Shown here: positions 43,220 through 53,831 of the stretch, in pieces
Layout: each line of letters starts with the position of its first letter
Numbering within the stretch: position 1 is the first letter of the stretch
Source of the DNA: Ctenosaura bakeri
Taxonomy: Eukaryota > Chordata > Lepidosauria > Squamata > Iguanidae
Direction: 5' to 3'
Length of the DNA stretch: 64,000 bases
Assembly (NCBI GenBank): GCA_948474755.1
Contig: CAOLHI010000960.1
Coordinates: 1-64,000 of the forward strand
Position numbers and translations under genes: made by a program
The notes under the pieces: generated by a model
What the model saw: the letters and a program-made list of their open reading frames with translations, nothing else
Database searches by the model: none
Told to the model about the DNA's origin: nothing

Positions 43220-44221
43220 CACTGGCGTGAGGGAGGAGGCACGTTCCACCCTGGGTGGCACTTTTTTTAGGGCACCGTCCAGCCCTCCCAGTGCCTACCC
43301 TGAAGAGACAGAGTCTCTTCAGGATTTCATACCAAAAGGTCCTTCCCATCAACAGCTAAATGAACGGGGGAGGCAGGGAATGGAAGCTGGAATCTTCTGC
43401 ATGCGGAGCCTCCCCTCCTGGGTGGACTGCAGCTGTGGCCCACACAGGACTGACCTTCACCCACCTGCCCTGCGACAAGCTGGCCCATCAAGGGGGATGG
43501 AGGGAGAGCAAGTGGGCCTGCCCCAGAGCCTCCTCCTTGTGGTGGGTAGAAGAAGAAATACCCACAACCTACCCTTCTGGCACTCAGCAGCCCAGACAGA
43601 TGGGCGCATGGAGGGGTGGGAACAACCAGCAGCAGCTCTCTCTGCTGCCTCCCCCCCCGCCCCAGACAAGAGTCTTCTGGGAGGAGGAGCGTGGAGAAGC
43701 CCCAGTCCTGTCTGGAACAGAGCCAGAGCACCCATGGAGGTGGCAGTGGGAGGAAGGAGGAGGAGCAAGAGGCCACCTCTGCTCTCCAGGGATACCTCCC
43801 TGGCAACACCCACAGAGATGCTCGGAAGCCTCCTCAGGCACGGAATGCCACGGGTCAGCTGTCACGACTCAGTCACCCTCACCATCTCGGCTTGGCTGTG
43901 GGCGGGTGGGCAGACAGGAAATGGTGGTCTTGAGCGTCCCCCTTCCATGGCACATGAGCATGCCCCCCATGCACACCCCCACTTCTGGCACCTTGCCCTG
44001 TGGGGACCGAGGGGCAGGGCTGGCCCTGGGGATCCCTCCCTGCCTTCGCTGCTTTTTGGAGGAGATGTAGGAAAAAATAGATAGGGCAGTGGGGAGAGAT
44101 TTTAAGGGCAATGTCATTCTGGCCGGTGTTTCCTGTCTGTACCTTTAAAAATCTTATTTATTGGGAGGGGCGACAAAGGCAAGGACCTCTGGGGGCAGCA
44201 AAAGCTCTAGCTGCGCCACTG
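43220..44221. mobile_element. GC-rich block, possible hAT-type non-autonomous element
   Basis: The left end reads cactggcgtgagggaggagg and the right end ctctagctgcgccactg, reminiscent of the CAGTGGCGTAG / CTACACCACTG ends of the hAT elements at 20238 and 45603, and gggtggcactttttttaggg resembles their inner block. The 8-bp flanks agree only weakly. Inside, long overlapping frames on both strands (up to 289 codons) follow from the low A/T content; I recognise no protein in them. The right arm of the inverted duplication (43308-43396) lies inside. Confidence 0.4.
43308..43396 (-). repeat. Right arm of the 90-bp inverted duplication
   Basis: The segment acagagtctcttcaggattt to gaatggaagctggaatctt mirrors 42831-42920 at about 97 percent by eye. 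Both arms include ataccaaaaggtccttccca. Confidence 0.85.
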
Positions 44222-45492
44222 ACTACGAATGATGTTGCACAAGAGGATATTGTGAACCGTCCTGTGCAACTGTATTACTCCCATTGCAGAAGAGCAGTGC
44301 TCCAGGTGCGGCTGCCTTCTCCCAGATGTACCTGGAGTCCTGGTTCATGCTTGGGTGTGTTCTGGCTGCCCCCAGGCACCTGCAAAGAAGGAGCAACCTT
44401 ATGCACTTGCTGGATCTAGGCCTTAATGTACTGTCTCCAGGAGCTGTTTCCAAGCTCCTCTCCAGTGGAGAGGAGGGAACTCACTGCTTTCCGCTTTTGA
44501 TTTTTTTTTTAAGCAAGTCAGCGGGGTGCTTTGTGACAAAGTGTGCTCAATAATGTAACAGCTTCTTATGTTATTTATTGACTTGAAGAAGTTACCCTGG
44601 GTGAGATATTTTATGATGTGTTCAAAAAAAGAAAAGAAAAGGTCTACGGACATGGATTTTCCATCACCTGTGTTTTATGTGACAAAGAGGTTATGCTGAG
44701 AAGGGAAGATACATAGGGCAGATCTGTGGCTTTCATGGAGCATATCACCAATGTGCTAGCTGCCACTTTTCACATGAAAAAACATTAGTCCCATCACAGG
44801 ATGAATGAATTTGCCCTTTTCCTATTCCTTTATTATCCCTCCTTTGTTCCCCACCTGAATCCTGATATAAAACAGGTGAACTCTGGTACCAAATGAAGAT
44901 GCTGAGTACCGACTTGACAAAATGGGGCAGAGAGAAGCCACAGCATGGCAGCAGCCCATCATGCTTAGTGGCCACAGTGCTGAGGGTCAAGGGGAAGGGA
45001 ATAAAAACAGGTCCTAACTGTTTATAACAGTGGGGAGAAGGTTCAGGCATGGGGGTGGGGATTGTCCATCATTGCCTCCACTGTTGGTTACCCCACCCTT
45101 GATATTAATGCAGTTTCCCCAGATCTTTTCAGAACTAAAAGTGACTAGAAATTCACTTTTGTTTTGGAAAAACACTCACCTTCCAAATAAAACAAGGCTC
45201 TGTGTATTCCTTTAGAGGTCAGTCTTGGAGGCACTGAGGAGTTATATGAGATTGGAGTGGGGGGGGGGTTTCTGAGGCTACAAAAATTGCCACAAGGGGC
45301 CACATCATGGCCTTCGTGATTCCCACCCATGGTTTCTAAAATGAATTCTGAATTCTAAGATGATTGCTGTGCTATTCAGTTCCTTGTGTTAGTTCATACC
45401 AGTCCTCTGTATTGTCAGATTCTATGTGCACATTCATAAAATCCTGCAGATAAGCAGGGTGGATGTGATCATGATAACTACTGTCCCTGAAA
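44222..45492. other. Unassigned intergenic sequence
   Basis: No gene or nameable repeat is seen. Frames of about 100 codons at 44111-44419 (plus) and 44745-45050 (minus) have no domain. A G run of nine lies at 45260-45268. Confidence 0.35.
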
Positions 45493-45495
45493 TGT

Positions 45496-45547
<52 letters not shown>
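45493..45547. repeat. (GT)n(GA)n compound microsatellite
   Basis: A run of tg units to 45520 switches to ag units that end at 45547. Confidence 0.97.
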
Positions 45548-45602
45548 TGTTTCATAGATGCTCATATATGTTAGTTAAACACCACACAAAGATAACTTTG
45601 AC

Positions 45603-45811
45603 CAGTGGCATAGGGATGAGGTGTGAGGTGGGTGGTGCACCCTAGCTGGCATTTTTTGGGGGGCACCACCACTCCTTGCCTGCTCCCTGCGCACTGTAGC
45701 CCCTCCCGTGCATACTGTAGCCCCACCCATGTGCACCATAGACCCACGTGTGTCGTAGCCCCGCCCATGTGCCGTAGCCCCCAACCCCACTTGCACCAGG
45801 CTACACCACTG
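45603..45811. mobile_element. hAT-type MITE with internal tandem units, 209 bp
   Basis: The ends are cagtggcatagggatgagg and ggctacaccactg. The 8-bp flanks actttgac (45595-45602) and actttgat (45812-45819) match at 7 of 8. The inside has about five tandem units of roughly 20 bp built on catgtgccgtagccccgcc-type words. It is the same family as 20238-20487. The frames across it are artefacts of the tandem units. Confidence 0.85.
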
Positions 45812-45819
45812 ACTTTGAT

Positions 45820-46792
45820 GGAATTAGTTATCTGCTTATCTGGCTTTTGGTGCCGTTTTACCCATGGGCTCACATGCTTTGGCAGTGTAATGGATGTTAG
45901 TGGGAACACTAGAAAGACTCATCAGAGAGCCCACGAATCAGGTCAGATTCATGCTATCTATTTAAGAGGAATACTTCTGCAGGCATGCATTGGCATTGTT
46001 ACTTCTCTTGTGGATTATCACTAGAACAAGCTTTCATGTAGTTGAGGCTACAGTACCCTATTGCTTTGCTCAGTGCATTTGTTGACTTATCAAATGTGAC
46101 ACAACCACCAGGTGCGGGGATGAGAGGTACAATGGCTGTGGGAGAAAGCCAAGCCTGTGCAAAAAAAAAAAAAGTGGTGTGTGTGTGTGAACTCAGCATG
46201 CAGTGCAGGCAATGTGGGGTGGGGGGACTGCTGTACAAAACTGACCTCCTTTGACCCTGTGTTGTTATGTGCTGGTCCCTCTGGTGCTGTTTCACAAAGC
46301 AGACACAAAGAACAAATCACAGAAGCCCTAACTGAGCATGGCATGTCATTCAAAGCTGCTGGTTACTCTTTTTTTTTTTTAATGGAAGTTTTCTTGTGGT
46401 GTATACAATGCAATTTTTCCCCCATTCCTATGGGTTAACATACAGCGTTTGGCACAATGGATTAATCAAAAGTTGGAGTAAGAACTAGATATGTCAACTA
46501 CCTTGCCTGTGCTGTTTTTCTACATGCTAGCTGAAATTATCCCTCTACCTGCCCCTTGTACCACTTAGATCTCAGGCTGGGAAGATGGAAGAGGTTGTGT
46601 TTTGGCAGTGGAGAAGCACGAAATATGCACTGAATGTGAGCTTGAAAATGTTACTTTTTGGACTGCAACTTGCAGAATCTCCTAGTCAGCAAGAGCAGTG
46701 GTGATGCTGTTGCCACCATTTGATGGCTTCTTTTTCAGTCCATAAATAAATAAGGGCAGATGAGTCCACAAAGGCTTGAAGAAATATTATAG
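45820..46792. other. Unassigned intergenic sequence
   Basis: No gene is seen. Two A or T runs (46160-46172 and 46371-46381) and a decayed hAT-type word (tttggactgcaacttgcaga at 46656-46675) are present. Confidence 0.35.
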
Positions 46793-46824
46793 AAATAGAA
46801 AGAAAAGAAGGGAGAAAGAAAGAC

Positions 46825-46874
<50 letters not shown>
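46793..46874. repeat. (GAAA)n microsatellite
   Basis: Imperfect gaaa units pass into a perfect run from about 46826 to 46874. It makes false Lys/Glu/Arg-rich and Phe/Leu/Ser-rich frames on the two strands. Confidence 0.97.
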
Positions 46875-46876
<2 letters not shown>

Positions 46877-47053
46877 GGACAGACAGTTGTATATTGATCT
46901 CAAAGAACAAAAGTCTTTTGCCATGCTTTGGACAAAGTACCATTACAATATCTCAAACTGTTCAAACGTTATGGAAATAGCTTTGATAGCAAAAAACATA
47001 CTCAGCACTTGTACTTTCCCCATATGATGAGAGCAAGTAAGTGAACAACACTT

Positions 47054-47256
47054 GGGGCCTTTCCACACTAGACTGTTACAGTGCTATTATTCCACTTTCA
47101 ACCTCCTATGGAATCCTGGAGTTTAGAGTTTAGGGAGGGGCATTTAGAATTCTCAACCAGAGAGCTCTTTGGCCTCAGGAAACTACAAAGCCCAGAATTC
47201 CACAGGATGTAGAACGTGGAATAATAGCACTAGAACAGTGCAGTGCAGAAAGGCCC
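47054..47256. mobile_element. Harbinger-type MITE with central block
   Basis: The ends are ggggcctttccacactagac and cagtgcagaaaggccc. Between the arms lies a block (cagagagctctttggcctca) that is absent from the 180-bp form at 3718 but present at 47.9, 54.0 and 57.0 kb, so this is a longer subfamily. Confidence 0.8.
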
Positions 47257-47689
47257 TGAGTCATTCCAATTTGAAGGACTGAGCAATTTTAAATAAATAC
47301 TTGATGTAGGATTTTAAATCTTGAGTTGAGTCTTGGGGATCCACAGGGGGAAAATTTTTTTTAAAGGGGATCTATGGTAAAGAAAAACTTAAGAACTGCT
47401 GTTTTACTGTATTGAGACCAAACTGGGCCAATCCAGATGCTCTATATTGTGTGCCAAATAGCGATTTCTACACATCCCTATTTGCCTTCTGAAGCCAAAG
47501 AGGCTCTGTCGTCTGAGACTCTGGCAATTCTTGCTGCTGCATTTCTGGCTGGCTGTTCAGCTCTTGATCGCTTCTGCCCCGAGTCCTTTCCAATGTTCCC
47601 CAAATTTAGTCACCACAGCTGGACCTAGGAATGAGAGGAATTACTTTTTCCATAGCACTGGCAGCATTTGTCAGTTTATTCAAGGGAAG
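47257..47689. other. Unassigned intergenic sequence
   Basis: Nothing is recognised. Confidence 0.4.
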
Positions 47690-48118
47690 TGATTTGTAAC
47701 CAAATGGATTCAAATTGGAAGTAAAAATACTACCTAAACATTTGGAACAACTTGCTGATGCTAACAGCTGGTTAAGAATGGAATGGATGGCTTCAGAAGA
47801 TGGAGGACTCTCTTTCACTAGAGGTTTTTAAACAGAGGTTGGATGGCCATTTCCACCCTACACTGTTATGGTGCTATTATTCCACTTTCAACCTCCTGTG
47901 GAATTCTGGGCTTTGTAGTTTACTGATGCCAAAGAGCTCTCTGGCTGAGAATTCTAAAGGCCCCTCCCTAAACTGCAAACCCCAGGTTTCCATAGGGTGT
48001 CAAAAGTGGAATAATAGCACTGTAACAGTGTAGTGTGGAAATGGCCTTTAGCTGGGTAATCCGGTGTGACTGGGGGCTGAATTAGATGCCACTTGTGGTC
48101 TCTTCCAATTCTCAGTCT
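47690..48118 (+). mobile_element. Diverged CR1 tail interrupted by a MITE
   Basis: Before the MITE the words actctctttcactagaggtt and tttaaacagaggttggat follow the CR1 SPSLEVFKQRLD coding block; after it, attagatgccacttgtggtc and tcttccaattctcag follow the 3' end. The CR1 is old and not open. Confidence 0.7.
47845..48046. mobile_element. Harbinger-type MITE inserted in CR1
   Basis: The ends are ggccatttccaccctacact and agtgtagtgtggaaatggcc, with the central gagctctctggctgagaatt block. The host sequence reads as CR1 on both sides. The 3-bp duplication is eroded. Confidence 0.82.
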
Positions 48119-48859
48119 GTTATCATTTCTAATTCTCATAAACCACACAAATGATACTAAAAATTGCCCTCTGAAAACCATGATGTTTACACTGTGATCA
48201 TATGATTCTTGGGAAGATGCCTTGTGGGTGTCAAGACACTGCAGATTTTCCACTCATGGGACAGAGGAGATCCATTGGAAGCCCCCATTTCCTTTGATTG
48301 GACAGCAATGAAGAAGGACTCGGGTACATGAGAGAGACAGCTCAAGGAGGGCTTGGATCCACAGCACCCTCAGGGGTTATACATTTTCTGTTTTCTAATG
48401 CTTGCATGCAAGAAATGAATGCATTCATAAGTTTTCTCTGCAAGGAGTGGGATTTCAAGATTTTTTTTGAAGGTTTCTTTTATTTCCAGATTCCTTTGTG
48501 AAAAATCTGGGGACTTGATTTTTGTGCAAAACCAACATTTTTGTGCAGAAACAGTGCCTTTTTGTAGAAAACATGTTGGGTTTTTTTTTGCACAAATATG
48601 TTAGGAATTCTTTGCTCAAAACCCTGAGGAGTTTTTATTGGCTTGTTTTGCATAATCTATTTTTTTCACAAGAAAAGCCCTGAAATGCAAACAATTTACA
48701 GCAGATGACCATGTTCGTATGTCATGTTGGCATGGCTCATAACATGAGTTGTGCGGATGGTTGTATCTGCCACAGAAGGTACATCCTTGTAGGTTATGAT
48801 GTAGTGCTAAGTAAAGCCCTATTACATGTGGAAATAAATTTTGTAACTTCTATTGGTCT
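48119..48859. other. Unassigned sequence with AT-rich repeat-like part
   Basis: Between 48520 and 48700 words such as tttttgtgcagaaacagtgc and tttttttttgcacaaatatg alternate, as in other AT-rich patches here. No gene is seen. Confidence 0.35.
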
Positions 48860-49460
48860 AAAGAAGTATGGCAAGTTGTGATTAATGACAAGTTAACATG
48901 TGACATTACAGTTAAAAAAGGAAACAATGATTTTGATGTGATGTGGAAGATATTTGTGGAAAAGGTGCTAGCAAAAGAGGGAGGTGTATTACCTCCGCAA
49001 AAAGAGTTACAATTTTGGAAGGTGGAATAATATGAGGTATAATAGGCTCTGAGGAGGGGGTACACTTAGTTATAGTGATAGGTTTAATTAGTATATTGAT
49101 ATGTAGAGTAATTAAGTAATGATAGTTATAGTTTAGGATAGAAGTGAGAATGAGCTTATGAATATTATATTTGAAAAGGATAGAAATAAGAATGAAGTAT
49201 TAATACTACATTTTGAAAATGTTAATTATGGGTATAATTAAGAACAGTTGGTGTAATGAGACATATATATATATATATATATGAAACCAAAAATATACAA
49301 CCAGTGTGATTTATAAAATATTGTATACATATTCCTTTGTATGAGAAATTTGGAGAGAAATAGAAATGTAAGCATTTTTCCCCTTTCGTTTCATTTTTGT
49401 TATGTTATGTTTTTGGGCTTTTTTACAATAATTTTTTTTTTTAAATTTTAAAAAATTGTA
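48860..49460 (+). mobile_element. L1-type LINE, 3' end (tentative)
   Basis: An open frame without ATG runs to a TAA at 49028-49030 and encodes FYWSKEVWQVVINDKL, then DFDVMWKIFVEKVL and ELQFWKVE. It is followed by an AT-rich untranslated part with short tandem words and an end with long T and A runs (49418-49455). A short C-terminal coding piece followed by such an AT-rich end is typical of squamate L1. The identification rests on layout more than on conserved motifs. Confidence 0.5.
49263..49282. repeat. (AT)n microsatellite
   Basis: A perfect run of about ten at units lies within the AT-rich end of the L1-like segment. Confidence 0.95.
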
Positions 49461-49709
49461 ACTGAGCTGATGCAATGTACAATGTATGGTATATCTGTTG
49501 CTGTATTCTGTGCCTGCTATGTATTAAGCTGGTCTAGTTAGTGCTTGCTTTTAGTCATGTTTAATGGGGTTATTATGTACCCTGGTTGATTGCATCCATA
49601 TTATGTTACATATATGTATCGCTGCTTGCATAGAGAGTGGGGAAAGTGTATTGGGTTGTCACGTTGTATAAAGAAGTTGGATAGTTTTAATCATGTATGC
49701 TGCAAGTAT

Positions 49710-50164
49710 GGCCATTTCCACATGGGCTACTAGAAATGGTGCAGAGCGTCCTTCAGGGAGGACGTCTGCACCTGGGAGCAGACTGGGTTGGACCTACTTA
49801 ATGTAGATCCGCACCTCATCCCACTCCGGAACGACCCCAAGTGGTTGTCAAGCGTGCTTTTGAAAGACTGCTTAAAACAGGTCTTTCAAAAGCACGGAGC
49901 GCACCATTCCATGCCCGCTCTCCGGTGCAGATTTGCAGGCTCGCACCAGTGTGAGCCTGCGATCTGCCGGGGGCGGGATTTAGGCTGGTGAGCTTCAGGG
50001 GTTGATCAAGACCCTCGACCAACCGGAAGCCACTATTTTCATCCCCAGAGCAGTGCAGAGCGATGAGCACGCTTTGTTCTGGAGCAGCACGGACCGGACC
50101 GAGGAGAGAAGAAGTCCGGTGAGTAGTGGCACGGGTGATTCCCTCGCCCCGTGCGGAAATAGCC
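49710..50164. mobile_element. Harbinger-type MITE, 455-bp class
   Basis: The ends are ggccatttccacatgggc and gccccgtgcggaaatagcc, and TAT flanks both sides (49707-49709 and 50165-50167). The terminal word matches the 180-bp family, but the inside is different and GC-rich. It contains a perfect 15-bp stem (gtgcttttgaaagac, 49854-49868, and its complement, 49881-49895). No transposase coding is visible. Confidence 0.8.
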
Positions 50165-50167
50165 TAT

Positions 50168-50614
50168 ACGATGTGTACTTATTCATGGAAAACAGGGAGG
50201 GGAAAGGATGATGGGATATGAACTGCTAAGTGAGGAAACTAGGTTGTATAGGATGATAGGATAAGCTGGGAAACTTAAGGCAGTAAGACAGAACAGTTCC
50301 TGGAAGGTGCTTTGAAGGGGGGACCAGATAACAAATTGGCCTTCAAAGTTTATTTATGATCTACCCTGAAATCAGAGAATTCCGGTGAAGAATCATATAT
50401 TAGGCAAGATCAAAGAGGCACAGGATGCTGGGCTGGGGTATGAAGCGGGGCAGGAGAAAGGGCAATAAAAAAGAGAGCAGCTGGCAAATGCAGAAATATA
50501 TACAACAAATGCAGGTCTGAGTAGGACCCGGGCGGATGATGAATTAATAAGACATGTGAAATCCACCAATCAATGCAATGTGTGCTGAATAATTATCAAT
50601 TGGGTCTATGTATA
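50168..50614. other. Unassigned intergenic sequence
   Basis: No gene or nameable repeat is seen. Confidence 0.4.
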
Positions 50615-51046
50615 CCGTATTTGCTGGTGTATTAGATGTGTTGGCATAGAAGACGCACCATAATTTTCAATGGACATTTTTCAGGAAAAAATTTTTTAGT
50701 ACCCTGGCAAGGCAAAATGCAGAGGAGAGGAGGGGAAGAGAAGGAAAGGGAAGGGAAGGGAAGGGATGCTCCAACAGGCTTCCTCTGATCCCTCCCTTCC
50801 TGTTTTGCTTCAGCAGGGAGAACTGGGAGAAGCAAAATGCAAAGGAGGGGAAGAAAAGGAGTGCTACACCAGGGTTTCCCTGCCCCCTTCTGTCCTGTTT
50901 TGCTTCTGGTAGGGAGACCTCCTTTTGCTCCCCCTCCTTTCCCTATGCCTTGAGCCTTACCTGTATTTGCTTGTGTATAAAATGCACCCCATTTTCAGGG
51001 GCATTTTTTAGAAAAAAAAGTGTGTCTTATATGCCAGCAAATACAG
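50615..51046. mobile_element. Tc1/mariner-type MITE, TACCGTATTTGCTGG ends
   Basis: The left end ccgtatttgctggtgtatta and right end atgccagcaaatacag are complements, each next to TA (50613-50614 and 51047-51048). Inner parts near both ends (agacgcacc, aagtgtgtcttat) also pair. The middle has purine-rich gggaa runs and two copies of a ctgttttgcttc block. Related ends are at 42735-42830 and 63390-63424. Confidence 0.8.
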
Positions 51047-51048
51047 TA

Positions 51049-52092
51049 CTTTGTTAAGAGGAAAGGCTCTGTAGATTCAGCCACTTAAGTAATGTTCAGT
51101 TTCAATCCGTACTTCCAAATAAAGAACATTTCTGTTCACGTTTCTGAGTGTTCACAATGGAGACAGCGTAGAACCACACATGGCACCTTGATGGAACGCC
51201 TCCAAGCAGTGGGGTGTCCTTTCTCCTCAAGGAAAAAAATTCTGAGTATTTTTGATGCCCCTTCACCATGATACTCAAAATAATGGATGCAAAGGGATTT
51301 TATTTATTTTATTTAAAAAGGCTGCAGTAGTGGAAAGGCCTCCGAAATGCTACCCTTCCCGCTTTGCCCACGATGAACTGTCAGGGCAAAGAGAGAAGGA
51401 TGTGCTGTGGGTTCTTCCCTTTGCCCACAACTGGGATGCCCTGTTTGTCTTCATTGCCAGAAATCAACACGGCATGAATCAATGTACTCTGCCCTTCCTT
51501 GGGGGTTCTTTACATCGTGTTTGCTCCAGCCCCGCAGTACAATTACTTAAGATAAATGTCTCTAAACATGGGCTTTATCATCCATAATCAGGCTTCTGCC
51601 TTGCCTGTTTCCATAGAGGTCAAGACATTCAGTTTACATATTTCTAAACAGTCTAAAGGAGGATGCATTTTTTGCTTTTTTTAACTTGCCAGGCACAATT
51701 TATGACATTTTATTAGGAACAGTAGAATTGAAGAAACTATTATCTTTTCAGCAATTTCACTTCGGATCTGCCTCTTATCTGAAAGACAATTCTGTTGGCA
51801 CCAACAGCGGGTAAATAGATTTGTGAAGGAAAGCATTAATTTTCATTCTCTCTCTTTGTAATAACCTCTCATTCCTAATTTAGAGAAAAGACCAATGCAT
51901 TATCATCCAAGCTGCCTGAAAATCAATTATGGGTGGGATATTTCCTCCATTCTTGCTTACTCCTCCCTTTGTACAATAATAAAGCACTTTAACTTCAGCA
52001 AAATCATGGAAAGCATTTAAATTTGAGAAAAGCAGTGTTTCTGCGTGTGTGTAAATCTTTAAATCAGCTCAAGGACTAAACTTATTAATTAA
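51049..52092. other. Unassigned intergenic sequence
   Basis: The longest frame (111 codons, plus, 51252-51587) starts by chance in ordinary sequence and has no domain I recognise. No repeat boundaries are visible. Confidence 0.35.
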
Positions 52093-52590
52093 GTTCTGGG
52101 CACCCCAATTCAAGAAGGATATTGACAAGCTGGAGCAAGTCCAGAGGAGGGCGACCAAAATGGTGAGAGGCCTGGAAGCCATGAAGCCCTCTGAGGATAG
52201 ACTTAGAGAGCTGGGTATGTTTAGTCTGCAGAAGAGAAGGTTAAGAGGGGACATGATAACCATGTTTAAATATTTGAAAGGATGCCACGTAGAGGAGGGA
52301 GAGGGCATGTTTTCTGCTGCTCCAGAGACCAGGACAAGGAGCAATGGATTCAAGCTGCAAGAAAGGAGATTCCACCCGAACCTCAGGAAGAACTTCCTGA
52401 CAGTCAGGGCTGTCCAGCAGTGGAATCTGCTGCCTCGGAGTGTAGCGGAGTCTCCTTCCTTGGAGGTTTTTAAGCAGAGGTTGGATGGCCATCTGTTGGG
52501 AGTGCTTTGAGGGTGTTCCTGCATGGCAGGGGGTTGGACTGGATGGCCCCTGTGGTCTCTTCCAACTCTACATTTCTATGATTCTATGAT
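52093..52590 (+). mobile_element. CR1 LINE, 3' end with 116-codon frame
   Basis: The copy starts in the [14 protein letters not shown] region (gttctgggcaccccaattca), has MVRGLEAMKPSEDRLRELGM through AESPSLEVFKQRL in one frame, and ends atttctatgattctatga. It shares several unusual residues with the copy at 14280-14720. Confidence 0.93.
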
Positions 52591-52734
52591 TACTTCATAA
52601 ATATTTATTTTGTAATACTTCATTCGTAAATGTTTATAAATACGTTCGGGAGTAAAGATATGTTATTAAATACCAATATTTAACTATAAAGATATATCAT
52701 GTATCACAATATACCAAAGTCAGAATTATCCGTG

Positions 52735-52880
52735 TTGTAGTATTTGCTGTTTCTAGTTATGGTTGTGAAAGCTGGATAGTGAAGAAAACTGATAGGAAGA
52801 GAATTAACTCCTCTCAAATGTGGTCCTAGGGGAGAGTTCTGCAAGTACAATGTACCACCAAAAAGACTTTACACCAAAAA
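52735..52880 (+). mobile_element. RTE/BovB-like LINE fragment
   Basis: The plus strand encodes YGCESWIVKKTDRKRI around 52756-52803. A YGCE-x-W motif followed by a basic stretch and a MW-type segment is typical of the C-terminal half of RTE/BovB-like proteins. It is a different part of such a protein than the fragment at 37.7-38.0 kb. Confidence 0.55.
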
Positions 52881-52974
52881 GACAATGAATGGGATCAAGA
52901 GCAAATCAAGCCTGAACGCTTCCTGGAAGCCAATGTGTGACTACATACTTTGGAGATGACATAAGATAATCTGG

Positions 52975-53827
52975 TGTTACCCCTTGCCTAACCCTGTCCC
53001 AGGGTTTACACCTTTGATATAAAATTAATCTAACCCGCCAGAGAGGTCACTCGAATGTGCACGTAGGCAACAAATGGTTGTACAATCTAAAAAAGAAAAA
53101 AACTAGACCAGGCCAGTAAATATCCCCAGTCACGTAGCAACAGAAGACCTCATGTTATAATTGCCCTGGTGGACAAACGGTCTTTAACCTTTTAAGGAAT
53201 CCACTTGAAGGGAGTCAAAGTGCTGGGCGCTGGAAGTAATAAACCTTATCAAACCCATCTCCAGAAACTCACCCCACGGCCTCAAAGCGGAGGAAGATCC
53301 TGTTATTTAGATGATCTTCCGATATCAGAGAAATGCCAGGTGTGGAGATGTTTTGCTTTCTGCCCTGTTTCTTTGTTTTCCCTGGGAAAGGATTTGCCTT
53401 CAAAGTAAATTTTTCCTACAAATCGTCCATGTTTCAAGGCTAGAAAGGAGAGGAGACAGGAGGGGCATGCAAGAAGAAAAAGGCAATGTAATGCTGTGAT
53501 GTTCTATCCCTGCCTCTTTAACAGAAGACTTCAGGAGAGGTGCAGTGTACTTACTTATTTTCACTCTTTAAGTCTATTAGCCCTTGAATGAGTATGGGTG
53601 GGTGTGAGCTTAAGTACAAACTATTGTTATTCAATAAAGCTATTCATTGAATCTCTGTGTGTGATTTCTGACTGAGCCTGACCCTGTAAACATTGGGTTA
53701 AAGATCCTAATTACCCTGCCCTCTTTGCATGGCTAAAACAGTGCTCAGAGCTAATTTTCCCCACAAGAGACTATTTTGACAGCTTTTGGGAATCCCCTTA
53801 AGGGAGCCCCAAGCAAGCAGGGTAACA
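52975..53827 (+). mobile_element. Solo LTR, TGTTAC family, plus strand
   Basis: The 853-bp LTR starts tgttaccccttgcctaaccc and ends aagcaagcagggtaaca. The 4-bp duplication ctgg is perfect (52971-52974 and 53828-53831). It contains ttcaataaagctattcattg as poly(A) signal and, after it, gagcctgaccctgtaaacat, the block shared with 26195-27088 and 59299-60202. No internal retroviral region is present, so it is a solo LTR. Confidence 0.9.
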
Positions 53828-53831
53828 CTGG

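Noticed and set aside
43215..44084. A 289-codon plus-strand frame as a host gene
   Set aside because: It overlaps other long frames on both strands in a GC-rich block, has no domain, low-complexity Pro/Ser/Gly/Arg content and no splice or promoter context that I can support.
45603..45811. A CRISPR-like array of about 20-bp units
   Set aside because: The units are adjacent and variable with no unique spacers, lie inside a hAT MITE and the genome is that of a vertebrate.
46776..47027. Lys/Glu/Arg-rich 83-codon frame
   Set aside because: It is the translation of the (GAAA)n microsatellite and its flanks. The same holds for the frame at 28768-28950 on the minus strand.
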